In this document: one piece after another, positions 54,336 to 62,950 of the stretch
Layout of the letters: the number at the start of each line of letters is the position of its first letter
Numbering within the stretch: position 1 is the first letter of the stretch
Origin: Alphaproteobacteria bacterium
GTDB taxonomy: Bacteria > Pseudomonadota > Alphaproteobacteria > Caulobacterales > Parvularculaceae
Assembly (NCBI GenBank): GCA_016125425.1
Contig: WGLT01000003.1
Span: 203,532-267,531 of the forward strand
Direction: 5' to 3'
DNA: 64,000 nucleotides
Notes under the pieces: generated by a model
Databases searched by the model: none
Told to the model about the DNA's origin: nothing
Seen by the model: only the letters and a program-made list of their open reading frames with translations
Position numbers and translations under genes: made by a program

Positions 54336-55135
54336 CCCGCCATCGACAGGCGCTGCCCGTCGAAATCCCTGACGGTGCAATAAAGATGGCGCGCGCGCAG
54401 ACGTTCGCACAGCTCCTCGGCTTTTTCCCGCGAGGAAAACCCGCCGCCGATCAGCCGAATAAAGTCTCCGCGCCCCGGAATGGTGATGTTTTCAACGCGC
54501 GGCTCGAGAAGGCCGAGTTCATCCGGATTCTCTCGCTGAAGCTTTCGCCAACCCGCGCGGGCGTCTTCGACCCGGCGATATGAGGCGAGATGCACGCCAT
54601 AGAGGACGCTGGACGTCTTGATAGAGTCGGCCGCCTCATTCTCGAATACGGTTTCCTGATCCGACGCAAAGGACGGCTGAACCAGCCGCGGCGCAGGATC
54701 GACCGGCGGGGCCGGGGAATTGGCGAGCGCCCGGTCGACATCGGCGCTGGCCACGACCGTTTCGGGCTTGAGCGGCGCGGCGGGGACTTCGAGCTTGCCT
54801 TCCTCCGCCGCCGCCTCAGTCTCGCCCCCGGGCGCGGCCGCGGCGGAATCGCTCGCCGGCGCAGGCGCGGCGAGCTGTTTTTGAAGTTCGGCGACCTTCG
54901 TCGTCAGCTTGGCGTTTTCGGCCTTGAGCCGCGCAATCTCCGTCTGGAGATCCGGCGTGCCGGGCGTGCTCCAGACGATCGGCGCTTGCGAATCGCCTTT
55001 CACGTCAGCCTCGTGCTGGCCCTGAAGCGTCGAACAAGCCGAAAGCGCCATCGCCGCCGCAGCGGCGCGCGCCAGCTTGGCCCAACGTCCCGAAGCCCCG
55101 GCCGAGATCTTGAACATCGATCCGGGCTGTCGCAT
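54332..55135 (-). CDS. SPOR-domain lipoprotein with coiled coil
   Basis: From the ATG at 55135 the protein has a lipoprotein signal (AMALSAC), a heptad-like coiled coil (about 67-90: LQTEIARLKAENAKLTTKVAELQKQL), a Pro/Ala/Glu-rich linker, and a C-terminal SPOR-like domain (GVHLASYRRVEDARAGWRKLQRE to the end). SPOR domains bind denuded peptidoglycan at division sites. Other in-frame starts at 55117 and 55165 are possible. It is divergent from panC. Confidence 0.78.
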   Translation of the reverse strand: MRQPGSMFKISAGASGRWAKLARAAAAAMALSACSTLQGQHEADVKGDSQAPIVWSTPGTPDLQTEIARLKAENAKLTTKVAELQKQLAAPAPASDSAAAAPGGETEAAAEEGKLEVPAAPLKPETVVASADVDRALANSPAPPVDPAPRLVQPSFASDQETVFENEAADSIKTSSVLYGVHLASYRRVEDARAGWRKLQRENPDELGLLEPRVENITIPGRGDFIRLIGGGFSSREKAEELCERLRARHLYCTVRDFDGQRLSMAG

Positions 55136-55182
55136 GAGCGTCTCCGACGAAACCGCAATGCGCATCAAACTGAGCTTTCCAG

Positions 55183-56070
55183 ATGCCGCCAATTGGAGCT
55201 GATTCTCAAATCGAGGTCGCGCGCAGCATAGAATCATTGCGGGCGCGCGTCGACGGCTGGCGCGCCGACAAGCTGACGGTTGGTTTTGTCCCAACTATGG
55301 GCGCCTTGCATAGAGGCCATTTGTCGCTGATCGCCAAGGCCGCAAGTCTCGCCGACCGCGTCGTCGCGAGCATTTTCGTCAATCCCAAGCAATTCGCCCC
55401 TGGCGAGGACCTCGCATCCTATCCGCGCCAGGAGGCGCGCGATCTGGAGCTCCTGGCCAGCGCCGGCTGCCAGCTCGCCTACCTGCCGGACGCTGCCGTG
55501 ATGTATCCGCCCGGCTTCCAGACCAGCGTTGCTGTGGCCGAGTTGTCGAAAGGTCTGTGCGGGGAGTCGCGCCCGCATTTTTTTGGCGGCGTCGCGACGG
55601 TTGTTTGCAAGCTTCTCAATCAGGCGCGGCCCGACATCGCCGTTTTCGGCGAAAAGGATTTCCAGCAATTGCTTGTGATCAAGCGCATGGTCCGCGATCT
55701 CGATATGCCCGTCGAGATTGTTGGCGCGCCGATCGTGCGCGAAGCCGACGGCCTCGCGATGTCTTCCCGCAACGCCTATCTTTCGGCTGAAGAACGCAAG
55801 CGCGCGGGCGCGCTGAATCGCGTCATCGCCGACGTGGCGCGCGACCTTGAAAACGGCGCGCGCGTCGATACGGCGCTTCGTTCGGGCCGCGCCGCGCTCG
55901 AAGCAGCCGGGCTGACGAAGATCGACTATCTTGAAGCGCGCTCGGCGGAAAATTTGACGCCGCTAGGCCCGGGACCGCTCGCCGGCGCGCCGGCGCGCGT
56001 CTTCGCCGCCATATTCGTGGGCAAGGCGCGACTCATCGACAATTGGCCGGTCGGCGGCGATCGCGGCTAG
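55183..56070 (+). CDS. panC: Pantothenate synthetase PanC
   Basis: PanC joins pantoate and beta-alanine with ATP. The 295-aa enzyme has the PTMGALHRGHLSLI motif, IFVNPKQFAPGEDL, CGESRPHFFGGVATVVCKL, FGEKDFQQL (KMSK-like region) and SSRNAYLS. The start is the ATG at 55183. Its 3' end overlaps the convergent EF-hand gene by 4 bp. No panB is present nearby. Confidence 0.95.
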   Translation: MPPIGADSQIEVARSIESLRARVDGWRADKLTVGFVPTMGALHRGHLSLIAKAASLADRVVASIFVNPKQFAPGEDLASYPRQEARDLELLASAGCQLAYLPDAAVMYPPGFQTSVAVAELSKGLCGESRPHFFGGVATVVCKLLNQARPDIAVFGEKDFQQLLVIKRMVRDLDMPVEIVGAPIVREADGLAMSSRNAYLSAEERKRAGALNRVIADVARDLENGARVDTALRSGRAALEAAGLTKIDYLEARSAENLTPLGPGPLAGAPARVFAAIFVGKARLIDNWPVGGDRG

Positions 56071-56597
56071 GCGTCGAGCGCCAGCAGCGAAGCCTTGCGG
56101 GCCGCAAAGGCCGCCAGTTCCCTTTTCGCAAGAACGCCGTTGCGGTTGCGGTCCGCGGCCGCGAAACGCTCGGCGGCGGCGGCGAGGAACTCGCGCTTGC
56201 TGATCCGGCCGTCATCGCCGGCGATGCGATAGAAGTCGCGCCGCGCGACGGCTTCGACGCGCGCGCGCTCAGCGCCGGCGAGCGCCTCAGGCGCCCGGAT
56301 CGGCAGCGCGATCGGAAGCGCGTCGTCCGCCGCGAGCCGCACATAACCGTTCAGGCGCGCAAGTTCGGCCGTGATCACCGCAAGGCTCGCATATTCCTCG
56401 ATGTCGAGAGCGTCCGATTTGTCGAGATCGGCGCGCTCAAAGGTCGCCGCCGCGTCAGCGGCGGCGTCCGCGGCGCTGAGGCTGCGAAGCGACGACGGCC
56501 TGTCCGCGGCGCTGTTCGAAGCGAGCGCGGCGCTGATCCCGATCGCGACGAGCGCGATCGCAGGCGCGGCGAAAGCGGCGATCAGATTGCGGATCAT
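56067..56597 (-). CDS. EF-hand domain protein, probably secreted or membrane-anchored
   Basis: From the ATG at 56597 (MIRNLIAAFAAPAIALVAIGIS) the 176-aa product has a signal or membrane segment and two clear EF-hand-like loops, DLDKSDALDIEEY and DRNRNGVLAKREL, with a third weak one (GDDGRISKREF). Calcium binding is likely. It is a second such protein in the window (see 19584-20414), with similar architecture but different linkers. Confidence 0.8.
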   Translation of the reverse strand: MIRNLIAAFAAPAIALVAIGISAALASNSAADRPSSLRSLSAADAAADAAATFERADLDKSDALDIEEYASLAVITAELARLNGYVRLAADDALPIALPIRAPEALAGAERARVEAVARRDFYRIAGDDGRISKREFLAAAAERFAAADRNRNGVLAKRELAAFAARKASLLALDA

Positions 56598-56752
56598 GGC
56601 GGGCCCTCCTTCGGTCAATTCCATGACCGCAGAAAAACGCCGCCTCTTGTCCGGATTTAGATGGGATCAAGACTTTGTCATGGCGATCATGACCAAAATC
56701 CGGCGCAGCGCGCCGCAAGGCCGCATTCCCGCGCCAGTCCTGAGACGAAAAG

Positions 56753-57679
56753 CTACTCGGCGGGCGCGAGCGCCGGCTCCGCCGTCTCGCCCTGCCCGCC
56801 CTTGAGCCGCGCCCAACGCTGCTTGATCATTTGCGTCGTCATGCGCGAGCCGTCGGGCGACCAGCCCGGCGGGCCGAGCGTGTACCCGCAAACCTCGCGC
56901 AAGGATTTCGCCGAGCGCAGATCCTTCAGTATGCCGATCCACTCATGAAAGGAGATGATGATCGGATTGAATGTGCCGAGATTTTTGACGATGCCGTAAC
57001 GGCATTTCTCGTCGCGTGACTCCGGCACGAACGTGCCGAACATCCGGTCCCAGATGATGAAGACGCCGGCGTAATTGGAGTCGAGATAACGCGGATTGGT
57101 CGCGTGGTGCACGCGGTGATGGCTCGGCGTATTGAAGATCCACTCCAAAGGCCCCATCCGGTCGATCATCTCGGTATGGATCCAGAATTGATAGATGAGG
57201 TTCACCCCGCCGACGAAGGCGAGCATCAGCGGGTGAAAGCCAAGCAGAACAAGCGGCGTCTTGAACAAAAGCCCCGCGAGCACCTGGCCGGTCCAGGTCT
57301 GCCTGAGCGCCGTCGTCAGATTGTAGTGCTGGGATGAGTGATGGACGACATGGCTCGCCCAAAACCAACGCCGTTCATGGCTAATTCGGTGGAACCAGTA
57401 ATAGCGGAAATCATCGATGACGAAGCAGATCAGAACCGCCCACCAGCTATTGGGAATGTCGAACAGACGAAACTGGTAGGCGGACATAAAGACGGCGAGG
57501 AGGAGCGAACCGCCCCCGAGGAGCGGCGCGATCTGGCTGCCGAGCCCCATCAGCAGGCTCGCCGCCGCATCGCGGGTCTCATAGTCGCCCTTGCCCGTAA
57601 CGCGCCACGCCGCCATCTCGATCAAAACGAGAAGCACGAAAGCGGGCACCGCCATGGTGACGACGTCGGGAAACTGCAT
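56753..57679 (-). CDS. Sterol desaturase / fatty acid hydroxylase superfamily protein
   Basis: This 308-aa membrane di-iron enzyme has several hydrophobic helices and the ligand pattern HRISHERR, HVVHHSSQHYN, and HRVHHATNPRYLDSNYAGVFIIWDRMFGTF. It is longer than the paralogue at 23238-24083 and has a C-terminal tail with a YTLGPPGWSPDG segment, common in this subfamily. The substrate may be a lipid or sterol-like molecule. It lies 3 bp after an unknown membrane-anchored protein gene on the same strand. Confidence 0.87.
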   Translation of the reverse strand: MQFPDVVTMAVPAFVLLVLIEMAAWRVTGKGDYETRDAAASLLMGLGSQIAPLLGGGSLLLAVFMSAYQFRLFDIPNSWWAVLICFVIDDFRYYWFHRISHERRWFWASHVVHHSSQHYNLTTALRQTWTGQVLAGLLFKTPLVLLGFHPLMLAFVGGVNLIYQFWIHTEMIDRMGPLEWIFNTPSHHRVHHATNPRYLDSNYAGVFIIWDRMFGTFVPESRDEKCRYGIVKNLGTFNPIIISFHEWIGILKDLRSAKSLREVCGYTLGPPGWSPDGSRMTTQMIKQRWARLKGGQGETAEPALAPAE

Positions 57680-57682
57680 AGT

Positions 57683-58099
57683 TCAATTATAGGTCGCGCC
57701 GGACAGTCTGCCAGCCCAGCGCGCAGCCGTCGCCTCGTCCGGCGCCTTAAGGCGCAGACGCGGCGCGGTGATGTCGCCGAGCCGGGCCACAACGTCGCAC
57801 CCCTCGGCCGACAGTTCGGCGGCGCCGCGCTTCGCCCGCCTGGTGCCAAGACCGGTCCCCGCGGCGAAGACGAAGGCGACCTCGCCGCCGCCCTCGGAAA
57901 GCGCCGCGGCCGTCCGCCCGTCCGCGCTCACAAACATCTCGACCGCCCGGAAGTCCGGCTCGTCGAAGGCGAGCCGTTCGCGCGCGGATTGCGCGTCGAC
58001 CTTCGCCGTGCGCCATGCGCCGAGCCCCCAGGAGACGGCGACCATGATCGCGATGCCGCCAAGGGAAATCAGAAGGTCGAGAAACGTATTGCCCGTCAT
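57683..58099 (-). CDS. Membrane-anchored hypothetical protein
   Basis: This 138-aa protein has one N-terminal membrane helix (about 7-27) and a soluble, charged part with a small beta-rich domain (EMFVSADGRTAAALSEGGGEVAFVFAAGTGLGTRRAKRG). No family recognised. It lies 3 bp upstream of the sterol desaturase gene, so the two are probably cotranscribed. Confidence 0.68.
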   Translation of the reverse strand: MTGNTFLDLLISLGGIAIMVAVSWGLGAWRTAKVDAQSARERLAFDEPDFRAVEMFVSADGRTAAALSEGGGEVAFVFAAGTGLGTRRAKRGAAELSAEGCDVVARLGDITAPRLRLKAPDEATAARWAGRLSGATYN

Positions 58100-58161
58100 C
58101 GATCGGCCCGCCGCGCGCCTATGATTTTTGCGCCAAGCGCGGCGATCGGCAAGCGAGCGTC

Positions 58162-58584
58162 TCAGCCGGGAATTTCCGACGCCGCAAAGAAATAGGCGAT
58201 TTCCTGTCTGGCGGTGTCCGGCCCGTCCGAGCCGTGAACGGAGTTCTCGCCGATCGATTCGGCGAATTCGGCGCGGATTGTGCCGGGCGCGGCTTCTTTG
58301 GGATTGGTCGCGCCCATGATTTCCCGATTCCGGGCGATCGCGTTTTCGCCCTCGAGCACCTGCACGACGACGGGCCCCGAAATCATGAAGTCGACAAGCT
58401 CGCCGAAGAAAGGCCGCTCCTTATGGACAGCGTAGAAACCTTCCGCCTGCTCCCGGGTCATCCGGATCCTTTTGCTCGCCACGACCCTGAGCCCCCCCTC
58501 TTCGAGTTTGGCGATGATCTTGCCGGTGATGTTCCGCCGGGTGGCGTCCGGCTTGATGATCGAGAAGGTGCGTTCGAGCGCCAT
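58162..58584 (-). CDS. ndk: Nucleoside diphosphate kinase
   Basis: Ndk equilibrates nucleoside tri- and diphosphates. The 140-aa protein has [14 protein letters not shown], the catalytic His117 in the NSVHGSDGP motif, and [14 protein letters not shown]. Length and motifs are normal. It is alone, with its own start after about 130 bp of intergenic space. Confidence 0.96.
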   Translation of the reverse strand: MALERTFSIIKPDATRRNITGKIIAKLEEGGLRVVASKRIRMTREQAEGFYAVHKERPFFGELVDFMISGPVVVQVLEGENAIARNREIMGATNPKEAAPGTIRAEFAESIGENSVHGSDGPDTARQEIAYFFAASEIPG

Positions 58585-58714
58585 CGGATGATGTCCTTGT
58601 CTTTCTGGATTTGGGCGCGGTTCCTATCAATGCTTTTGCGCTGCGGCAAGCGCCCAGGGCGACTTCCGGCGGCATCTGGGCTAGCATCGCCCGGCTTTAA
58701 GGGAGACTGCCGGC

Positions 58715-59068
58715 ATGGCCGATATCGATATTTCAACCAACCCGGCCGAGCGCGGGAACGCCAACCTCGTCTACATTCTCTATCTGATCGGCCTTGCGGC
58801 CGGCATCACCGCGATCGTGGGCGTGGTCATGGCCTATACCGCCAAGGACCAGGCCCCGGCCTGGCTCAAATCGCACTATCACAACCAGATCAACATATTC
58901 TGGAAAGCGGTGATCTATTCCATCATTTCCGCCGTGCTGTGTTTCATTCTCATCGGCTTTGTTTTGTTTCTTCTTACGGCCCTTTGGTATATCGTCCGTG
59001 TGGTGAAGGGCATGCAGGCGCTCGCCAAGGACGAGCCCATCGCCAATCCGGCCAGCTGGGGCTTTTAG
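58715..59068 (+). CDS. DUF4870-like small membrane protein
   Basis: This 117-aa protein has three hydrophobic helices (about 19-40, 62-84 and an overlapping third), a HYHNQINIFW segment before the second helix, and a RVVKGMQALAKDEPIANPASWGF end, which fit DUF4870-type proteins. Function is unknown. It is followed after 131 bp by a DUF4282 gene on the same strand. Confidence 0.8.
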   Translation: MADIDISTNPAERGNANLVYILYLIGLAAGITAIVGVVMAYTAKDQAPAWLKSHYHNQINIFWKAVIYSIISAVLCFILIGFVLFLLTALWYIVRVVKGMQALAKDEPIANPASWGF

Positions 59069-59199
59069 CGCGCCCGCCGGCGCTCCGGGCCCGGGACCGA
59101 ATCGGCCTATCAATGCCGGCTTGCCGTATCGCCTGACAAGGCGGCCGGCTGTTGCGTCCGTGCGTATCGATCCCTTCAGCCTCTTTTCGGGAGTCGCCA

Positions 59200-59493
59200 A
59201 TGGACGGAATCATCAAGCGCTTTACCAGTTTCGACAAACTGATCGCCACCAGCCTGATCAAGCTGCTTTACTGGATCGGCATCGTCTTCATCGCGATCGG
59301 GGTGGTCGTGGGCGCGCTCGGCGCCTTTCGCGCCGGGTTCATGGCGGGCGTCGGCGGCATCATTATCGCGCCGATCGCCGGTGTGATCGGACTGATTTTC
59401 TGGCGTTTCCTTTGCGAGATCTACATCGTGCTGTTCGGCATGTATGACCGCCTCGGCGACATAAAGAGCCTCCTCGAAAAAGAGTCCGCCTGA
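59200..59493 (+). CDS. DUF4282-type small membrane protein (second copy)
   Basis: The 97-aa product starts at the ATG at 59200 after a GGGAG ribosome-binding site. It has two membrane helices (about 20-42 and 48-70) and the family end FLCEIYIVLFGMYDRLGDIKSLL. It is paralogous to the protein at 34536-34808. A 48-bp in-frame extension upstream starts at a weaker codon. Confidence 0.83.
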   Translation: MDGIIKRFTSFDKLIATSLIKLLYWIGIVFIAIGVVVGALGAFRAGFMAGVGGIIIAPIAGVIGLIFWRFLCEIYIVLFGMYDRLGDIKSLLEKESA

Positions 59494-59620
59494 ACCATCC
59501 GTTCGGATGAGCTGACAGGGCGCTTTTTGCTGGAGGCCGCGCGCGCTTGTGTTTGCGGGACGCGATTGAACCGCCGCGCCCTCCATGCCAAAAAGCGCGC
59601 AAAATCCGCGCCGCCGCCCC

Positions 59621-61504
59621 ATGCTGCATATCAATGACCTCACCTACCGGATCGAGGGCCGTCTCCTCTTCGACCAGGCGACGGCGGCGATTTCGGACGG
59701 TTGGAAGACGGGCTTAATCGGGCCGAACGGCGCAGGCAAATCGACCCTCCTCCGGCTGATCAAGGGCGACATTCATCCTGACGCCGGCGAAATTTCGGTG
59801 CGCAAGAACCGCCGGATCGGCGGAGTCGATCAGGAGGCGCCGGCCAGCGAGCGCTCTCTCATCGAAACGGTGCTCGCCCATGACGAGGAGCGCGCCGCGC
59901 TTCTCGCCGAAGCCGAAACCGCGACCGATCCGGTCCGCATCGCCGAGATTCACACCCGCCTCGCCGACATCGGCGCGCACTCGGCCGAAGCGCGCGCAGC
60001 CTCCATTCTCGCCGGACTGGGCTTTTCGACTGAAGCGCAATTGCGCGCTTGCGCCGAATTCTCCGGGGGCTGGCGGATGCGCGTCGCGCTCGCAGGCGTG
60101 TTGTTCGCCGCCCCCGATCTTCTGCTTCTCGACGAGCCGACGAACTATCTCGATCTTGAGGGCGCAATTTGGCTTGAAGGCTTTCTGAAGAATTATCCGA
60201 ACACGGCGTTAATCGTCAGCCATGACCGCGACTTCCTCAATCGCGCGGTCACGCATATTCTCGCGCTGGAAAATCGAAAGCTTTCGGTGTCGGCCGGGGA
60301 CTATGATCTTTATGAGCGGCGGCGCGCGGAATCGCGCGCACAAGCGCTTGCCTTCCGGTCGAAACAGGAAGCGCAGCGGCGCCACATGCAGGCGTTTATA
60401 GACCGCTTCCGCGCCAAAGCCTCCAAAGCAAAGCAGGCGCAGGCGCGCATCAAGGCGCTGGAAAAAATGCAGCTCGTCGCCGCGCCGGTCGAAGAGCAGT
60501 CGACGCGTTTCGTCTTCAAGAATCCGCGCCCCATGGCTCCGCCGATCGTGCGCCTGGTCGAGGCGTCGCTCGGCTATGAACAGACAAAGCCCGTCCTCAA
60601 AAACGTCAATCTCAGGATCGATCAGGACGACCGCATTGTCATTCTGGGCCCTAACGGAGAAGGCAAGTCGACGCTCGTCAAGACGATCTCGGGCCGATTG
60701 CCCGTGCTCGCCGGCAATCTCTACAAGCACAAGAAGCTCGACATCGCCTACTTCGCCCAACATCAGCTTGACGAGCTGAAGGCGAAACAATCCCCTTATG
60801 ATCATGTGCGCGCGCTGATGCCGGACGGCACGGAGGCGCAGGTGCGCGCCGCGACCGCTGCGCTCGGCTTCGGCGCCGACAAGGCCGACACCGCCGTCGA
60901 GAAGCTTTCCGGCGGAGAGAAAGCGCGCCTGCTTCTCGGGCTCATAACCTTCCACGGACCGCATCTCATCATTCTCGACGAGCCCACAAACCACCTTGAT
61001 ATCGGCGCGCGCGAAGCGCTGGCCGAAGCGCTCAACGACTATCAGGGCGCTGTTCTTCTCATCACGCATGACGCGCATCTCGCCGAAGCGGTCGCCGACC
61101 GCCTGCTTCTCGTGAAGTGCGGCGAAGTCCGCCCGTTCGAGGGTGATCTCGACGATTACCGTTCGCTTATTCTCGAGACGGGAAAAACGGCTGCGCAGGA
61201 AAAGCGAGGGGACAAAAACGGCGCGCGCGCCTCCGCGCGCCAGACCGCCGCCGCCGCGCGCGAGGCGGCGAGTCCGCTCAAAAGGAAAGCGGAGGAGCAA
61301 GAGGCGCGCCTGTCGGAACTCAACGCCATTCTCGTTCGCCTCGATGCGGCGCTTTCCGATCCCGCGCTATATAAAGACGTCGCGCGAGCGACGAAGCTTC
61401 AAAAAGAGCGCGCCGCGCTTACTGCGGCGATCGCCCGAACGGAAGACGCCTGGCTCCAGGCGCTCGCAGCCTATGAGGCGGCGCGCGCCGCCGAACCCGC
61501 CTGA
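59621..61504 (+). CDS. ABC-F family ATPase (Uup/YheS type)
   Basis: This 627-aa protein from the ATG at 59621 has two ABC cassettes: first Walker A GPNGAGKSTL, FSGGWRMRVALA, LLLDEPTNYLDLEG; second GPNGEGKSTLV, LSGGEKARLLLGL, IILDEPTNHLD. The inter-domain linker contains the ABC-F motif with many basic residues (SRAQALAFRSKQEAQRRHMQAFIDRF), and the C-terminus has a coiled coil. Such proteins act on ribosomes. It is the longer ABC-F type (YheS-like), and antibiotic resistance is not implied. Confidence 0.92.
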   Translation: MLHINDLTYRIEGRLLFDQATAAISDGWKTGLIGPNGAGKSTLLRLIKGDIHPDAGEISVRKNRRIGGVDQEAPASERSLIETVLAHDEERAALLAEAETATDPVRIAEIHTRLADIGAHSAEARAASILAGLGFSTEAQLRACAEFSGGWRMRVALAGVLFAAPDLLLLDEPTNYLDLEGAIWLEGFLKNYPNTALIVSHDRDFLNRAVTHILALENRKLSVSAGDYDLYERRRAESRAQALAFRSKQEAQRRHMQAFIDRFRAKASKAKQAQARIKALEKMQLVAAPVEEQSTRFVFKNPRPMAPPIVRLVEASLGYEQTKPVLKNVNLRIDQDDRIVILGPNGEGKSTLVKTISGRLPVLAGNLYKHKKLDIAYFAQHQLDELKAKQSPYDHVRALMPDGTEAQVRAATAALGFGADKADTAVEKLSGGEKARLLLGLITFHGPHLIILDEPTNHLDIGAREALAEALNDYQGAVLLITHDAHLAEAVADRLLLVKCGEVRPFEGDLDDYRSLILETGKTAAQEKRGDKNGARASARQTAAAAREAASPLKRKAEEQEARLSELNAILVRLDAALSDPALYKDVARATKLQKERAALTAAIARTEDAWLQALAAYEAARAAEPA

Positions 61505-61565
61505 AAACTCTCCTCGCCAGATCGAACGCGGCGCGTCATAGTGGACGGCCGCAAAAGGAGCGCCC

Positions 61566-61862
61566 ATGAAACCGCCGCAGGACTGCAAGACGATGGACGA
61601 GACGCGCGCTGAAATCGACCGCGTTGACCGCGCTCTCGTCGAGCTGCTCGCAGAGCGCTGGCGTTATGTCGACCGCATGTGGGAGTTCAAGCGCAAACAA
61701 CAGCAGGAAGCGAGCGTGCCCTGGCGGAACCGCGAGGTCATCGAAAAGGTCCGCACGCGCGCCGGCGAACTGGGTCTGCCGCCCGAAATGGCGGAAGCCC
61801 TTTGGCGACAGATCATCGGCTGGGGCATTCAGTATCAGGACGAAAGACTGCAGGACAACTGA
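61566..61862 (+). CDS. Chorismate mutase (AroQ type)
   Basis: This 98-aa all-helical enzyme converts chorismate to prephenate. It contains the AroQ pattern: AEIDRVDRALVELLAERWRYVDRMWEFKR with the conserved Arg, Asp and Lys side chains, then VPWRNREVIEKVRTRA and a C-terminal Gln (IQYQDERL). It is a stand-alone mutase and lies 61 bp after the ABC-F gene and 32 bp before the exchanger gene. Confidence 0.9.
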   Translation: MKPPQDCKTMDETRAEIDRVDRALVELLAERWRYVDRMWEFKRKQQQEASVPWRNREVIEKVRTRAGELGLPPEMAEALWRQIIGWGIQYQDERLQDN

Positions 61863-61894
61863 ACAATCAAGGCTTTTCACGGGCGGGGCCGCGC

Positions 61895-62860
61895 ATGAAC
61901 GAATGGGGACTAATCGTCGCCGGACTCGCGCTCTTGACAGCGGGGTCGGATTTCCTCATCCGCGGCGCGACGGCGATCGCACGCCGTTTCGGCGTGTCGG
62001 AGCTTTTGATCGGCCTGACGCTTGTCGGGTTCGGCACATCGACGCCTGAACTCGTTTCGAGCGTGCAGGCGGCGATGGTCGGTTCCCCCGGCGTCGCCGT
62101 AGGCAATGTCGTCGGCTCCAATGTCGCCAATATCCTGCTGATCCTCGGCGCGGCCGCGATTATCGCGCCCGTCCCTATCCCGGAGAAATCATTCATCCGC
62201 GATACGCTCGCTGTCGCCGCGGCGACGGCTGCGGCGATCGCCGTCTCGATGACCGGCGGATTCAGCCGAAGCGCGGGCGCGGCTTTTCTCCTCGCTCTCG
62301 CCGCTTACATCGTTCTCGCCTATCTCACCGAACGCCGCGCCCCCGATGCGGCGGAGACGATCCGCAAAACGGAAGAAGCGGCGGCCCTTCCGGCGTTGCG
62401 GGCGCCGCTCGTCGTCGATTTTCTCTTTGTCGCCGCCGGCCTCGCCCTGCTCGTCTTCGGCGCCAAACTGTTCGTCGGCGGCGCGATCGGCATTGCGCAG
62501 GCGTTCGGCGTTTCGGAGACGATCATCGGCCTCACGCTTGTCGCCGTCGGCACATCCCTGCCGGAGCTTGCGACCTCCATCATGGCCTCATTGCGCGGAC
62601 GCGGCGCGCTCGCGCTCGGCAATGTGGTGGGGTCGAACATTTACAATATTCTCGGCATTCTCGGCGCGACGGCGCTGGTGCGCCCCCTCGCCGCCCCGGC
62701 TGAAATCATCCGCTACGATAATTGGGTGATGGCGGGCGCGACCGCGCTGATGATCCTGTTCGCGCACACCCAGCGCCGCATCAACCGATTTGAAGGGGCC
62801 GCGCTGCTCTTGGCCTACGCCGCTTTCGTCGTCTGGCTCGCACGACGCGCTGCGTCTTGA
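61895..62860 (+). CDS. Calcium/sodium antiporter (YrbG-type CaCA family)
   Basis: The 321-aa exchanger from the ATG at 61895 has ten hydrophobic helices and two alpha repeats: LIGLTLVGFGTSTPELVSS with GNVVGSNVANI, and IIGLTLVAVGTSLPELATS with GNVVGSNIYNI. These repeats form the ion-binding site. It could exchange Ca2+ for Na+ or K+. A longer in-frame start overlaps the chorismate mutase and is rejected. Confidence 0.93.
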   Translation: MNEWGLIVAGLALLTAGSDFLIRGATAIARRFGVSELLIGLTLVGFGTSTPELVSSVQAAMVGSPGVAVGNVVGSNVANILLILGAAAIIAPVPIPEKSFIRDTLAVAAATAAAIAVSMTGGFSRSAGAAFLLALAAYIVLAYLTERRAPDAAETIRKTEEAAALPALRAPLVVDFLFVAAGLALLVFGAKLFVGGAIGIAQAFGVSETIIGLTLVAVGTSLPELATSIMASLRGRGALALGNVVGSNIYNILGILGATALVRPLAAPAEIIRYDNWVMAGATALMILFAHTQRRINRFEGAALLLAYAAFVVWLARRAAS

Positions 62861-62864
62861 GATC

Positions 62865-62894
62865 GAAAAATAAAAGGGGCCCCTTCGGGCCCCT
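62865..62894 (-). terminator. Intrinsic terminator after the LysM/M23 gene
   Basis: An 8-bp stem (aggggccc / gggcccct) with a cttc loop spans 62875-62894. Read on the minus strand, it is followed by TTTATTTTT, a good T-run, so it ends the LysM/M23 transcript. It may also help to stop exchanger transcripts on the plus strand, although the T-run there is distant. Confidence 0.82.
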
Positions 62895-62950
62895 GAGATC
62901 GTACTGACGCGACTTTTTATCCTTTACAACCTTGAGGCCATGCCCGGCGC

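Noticed and set aside
60209..61300. Minus-strand frame of 363 codons opposite the ABC-F gene
   Set aside because: The ABC-F motifs on the plus strand are intact; the antisense product has no family features.
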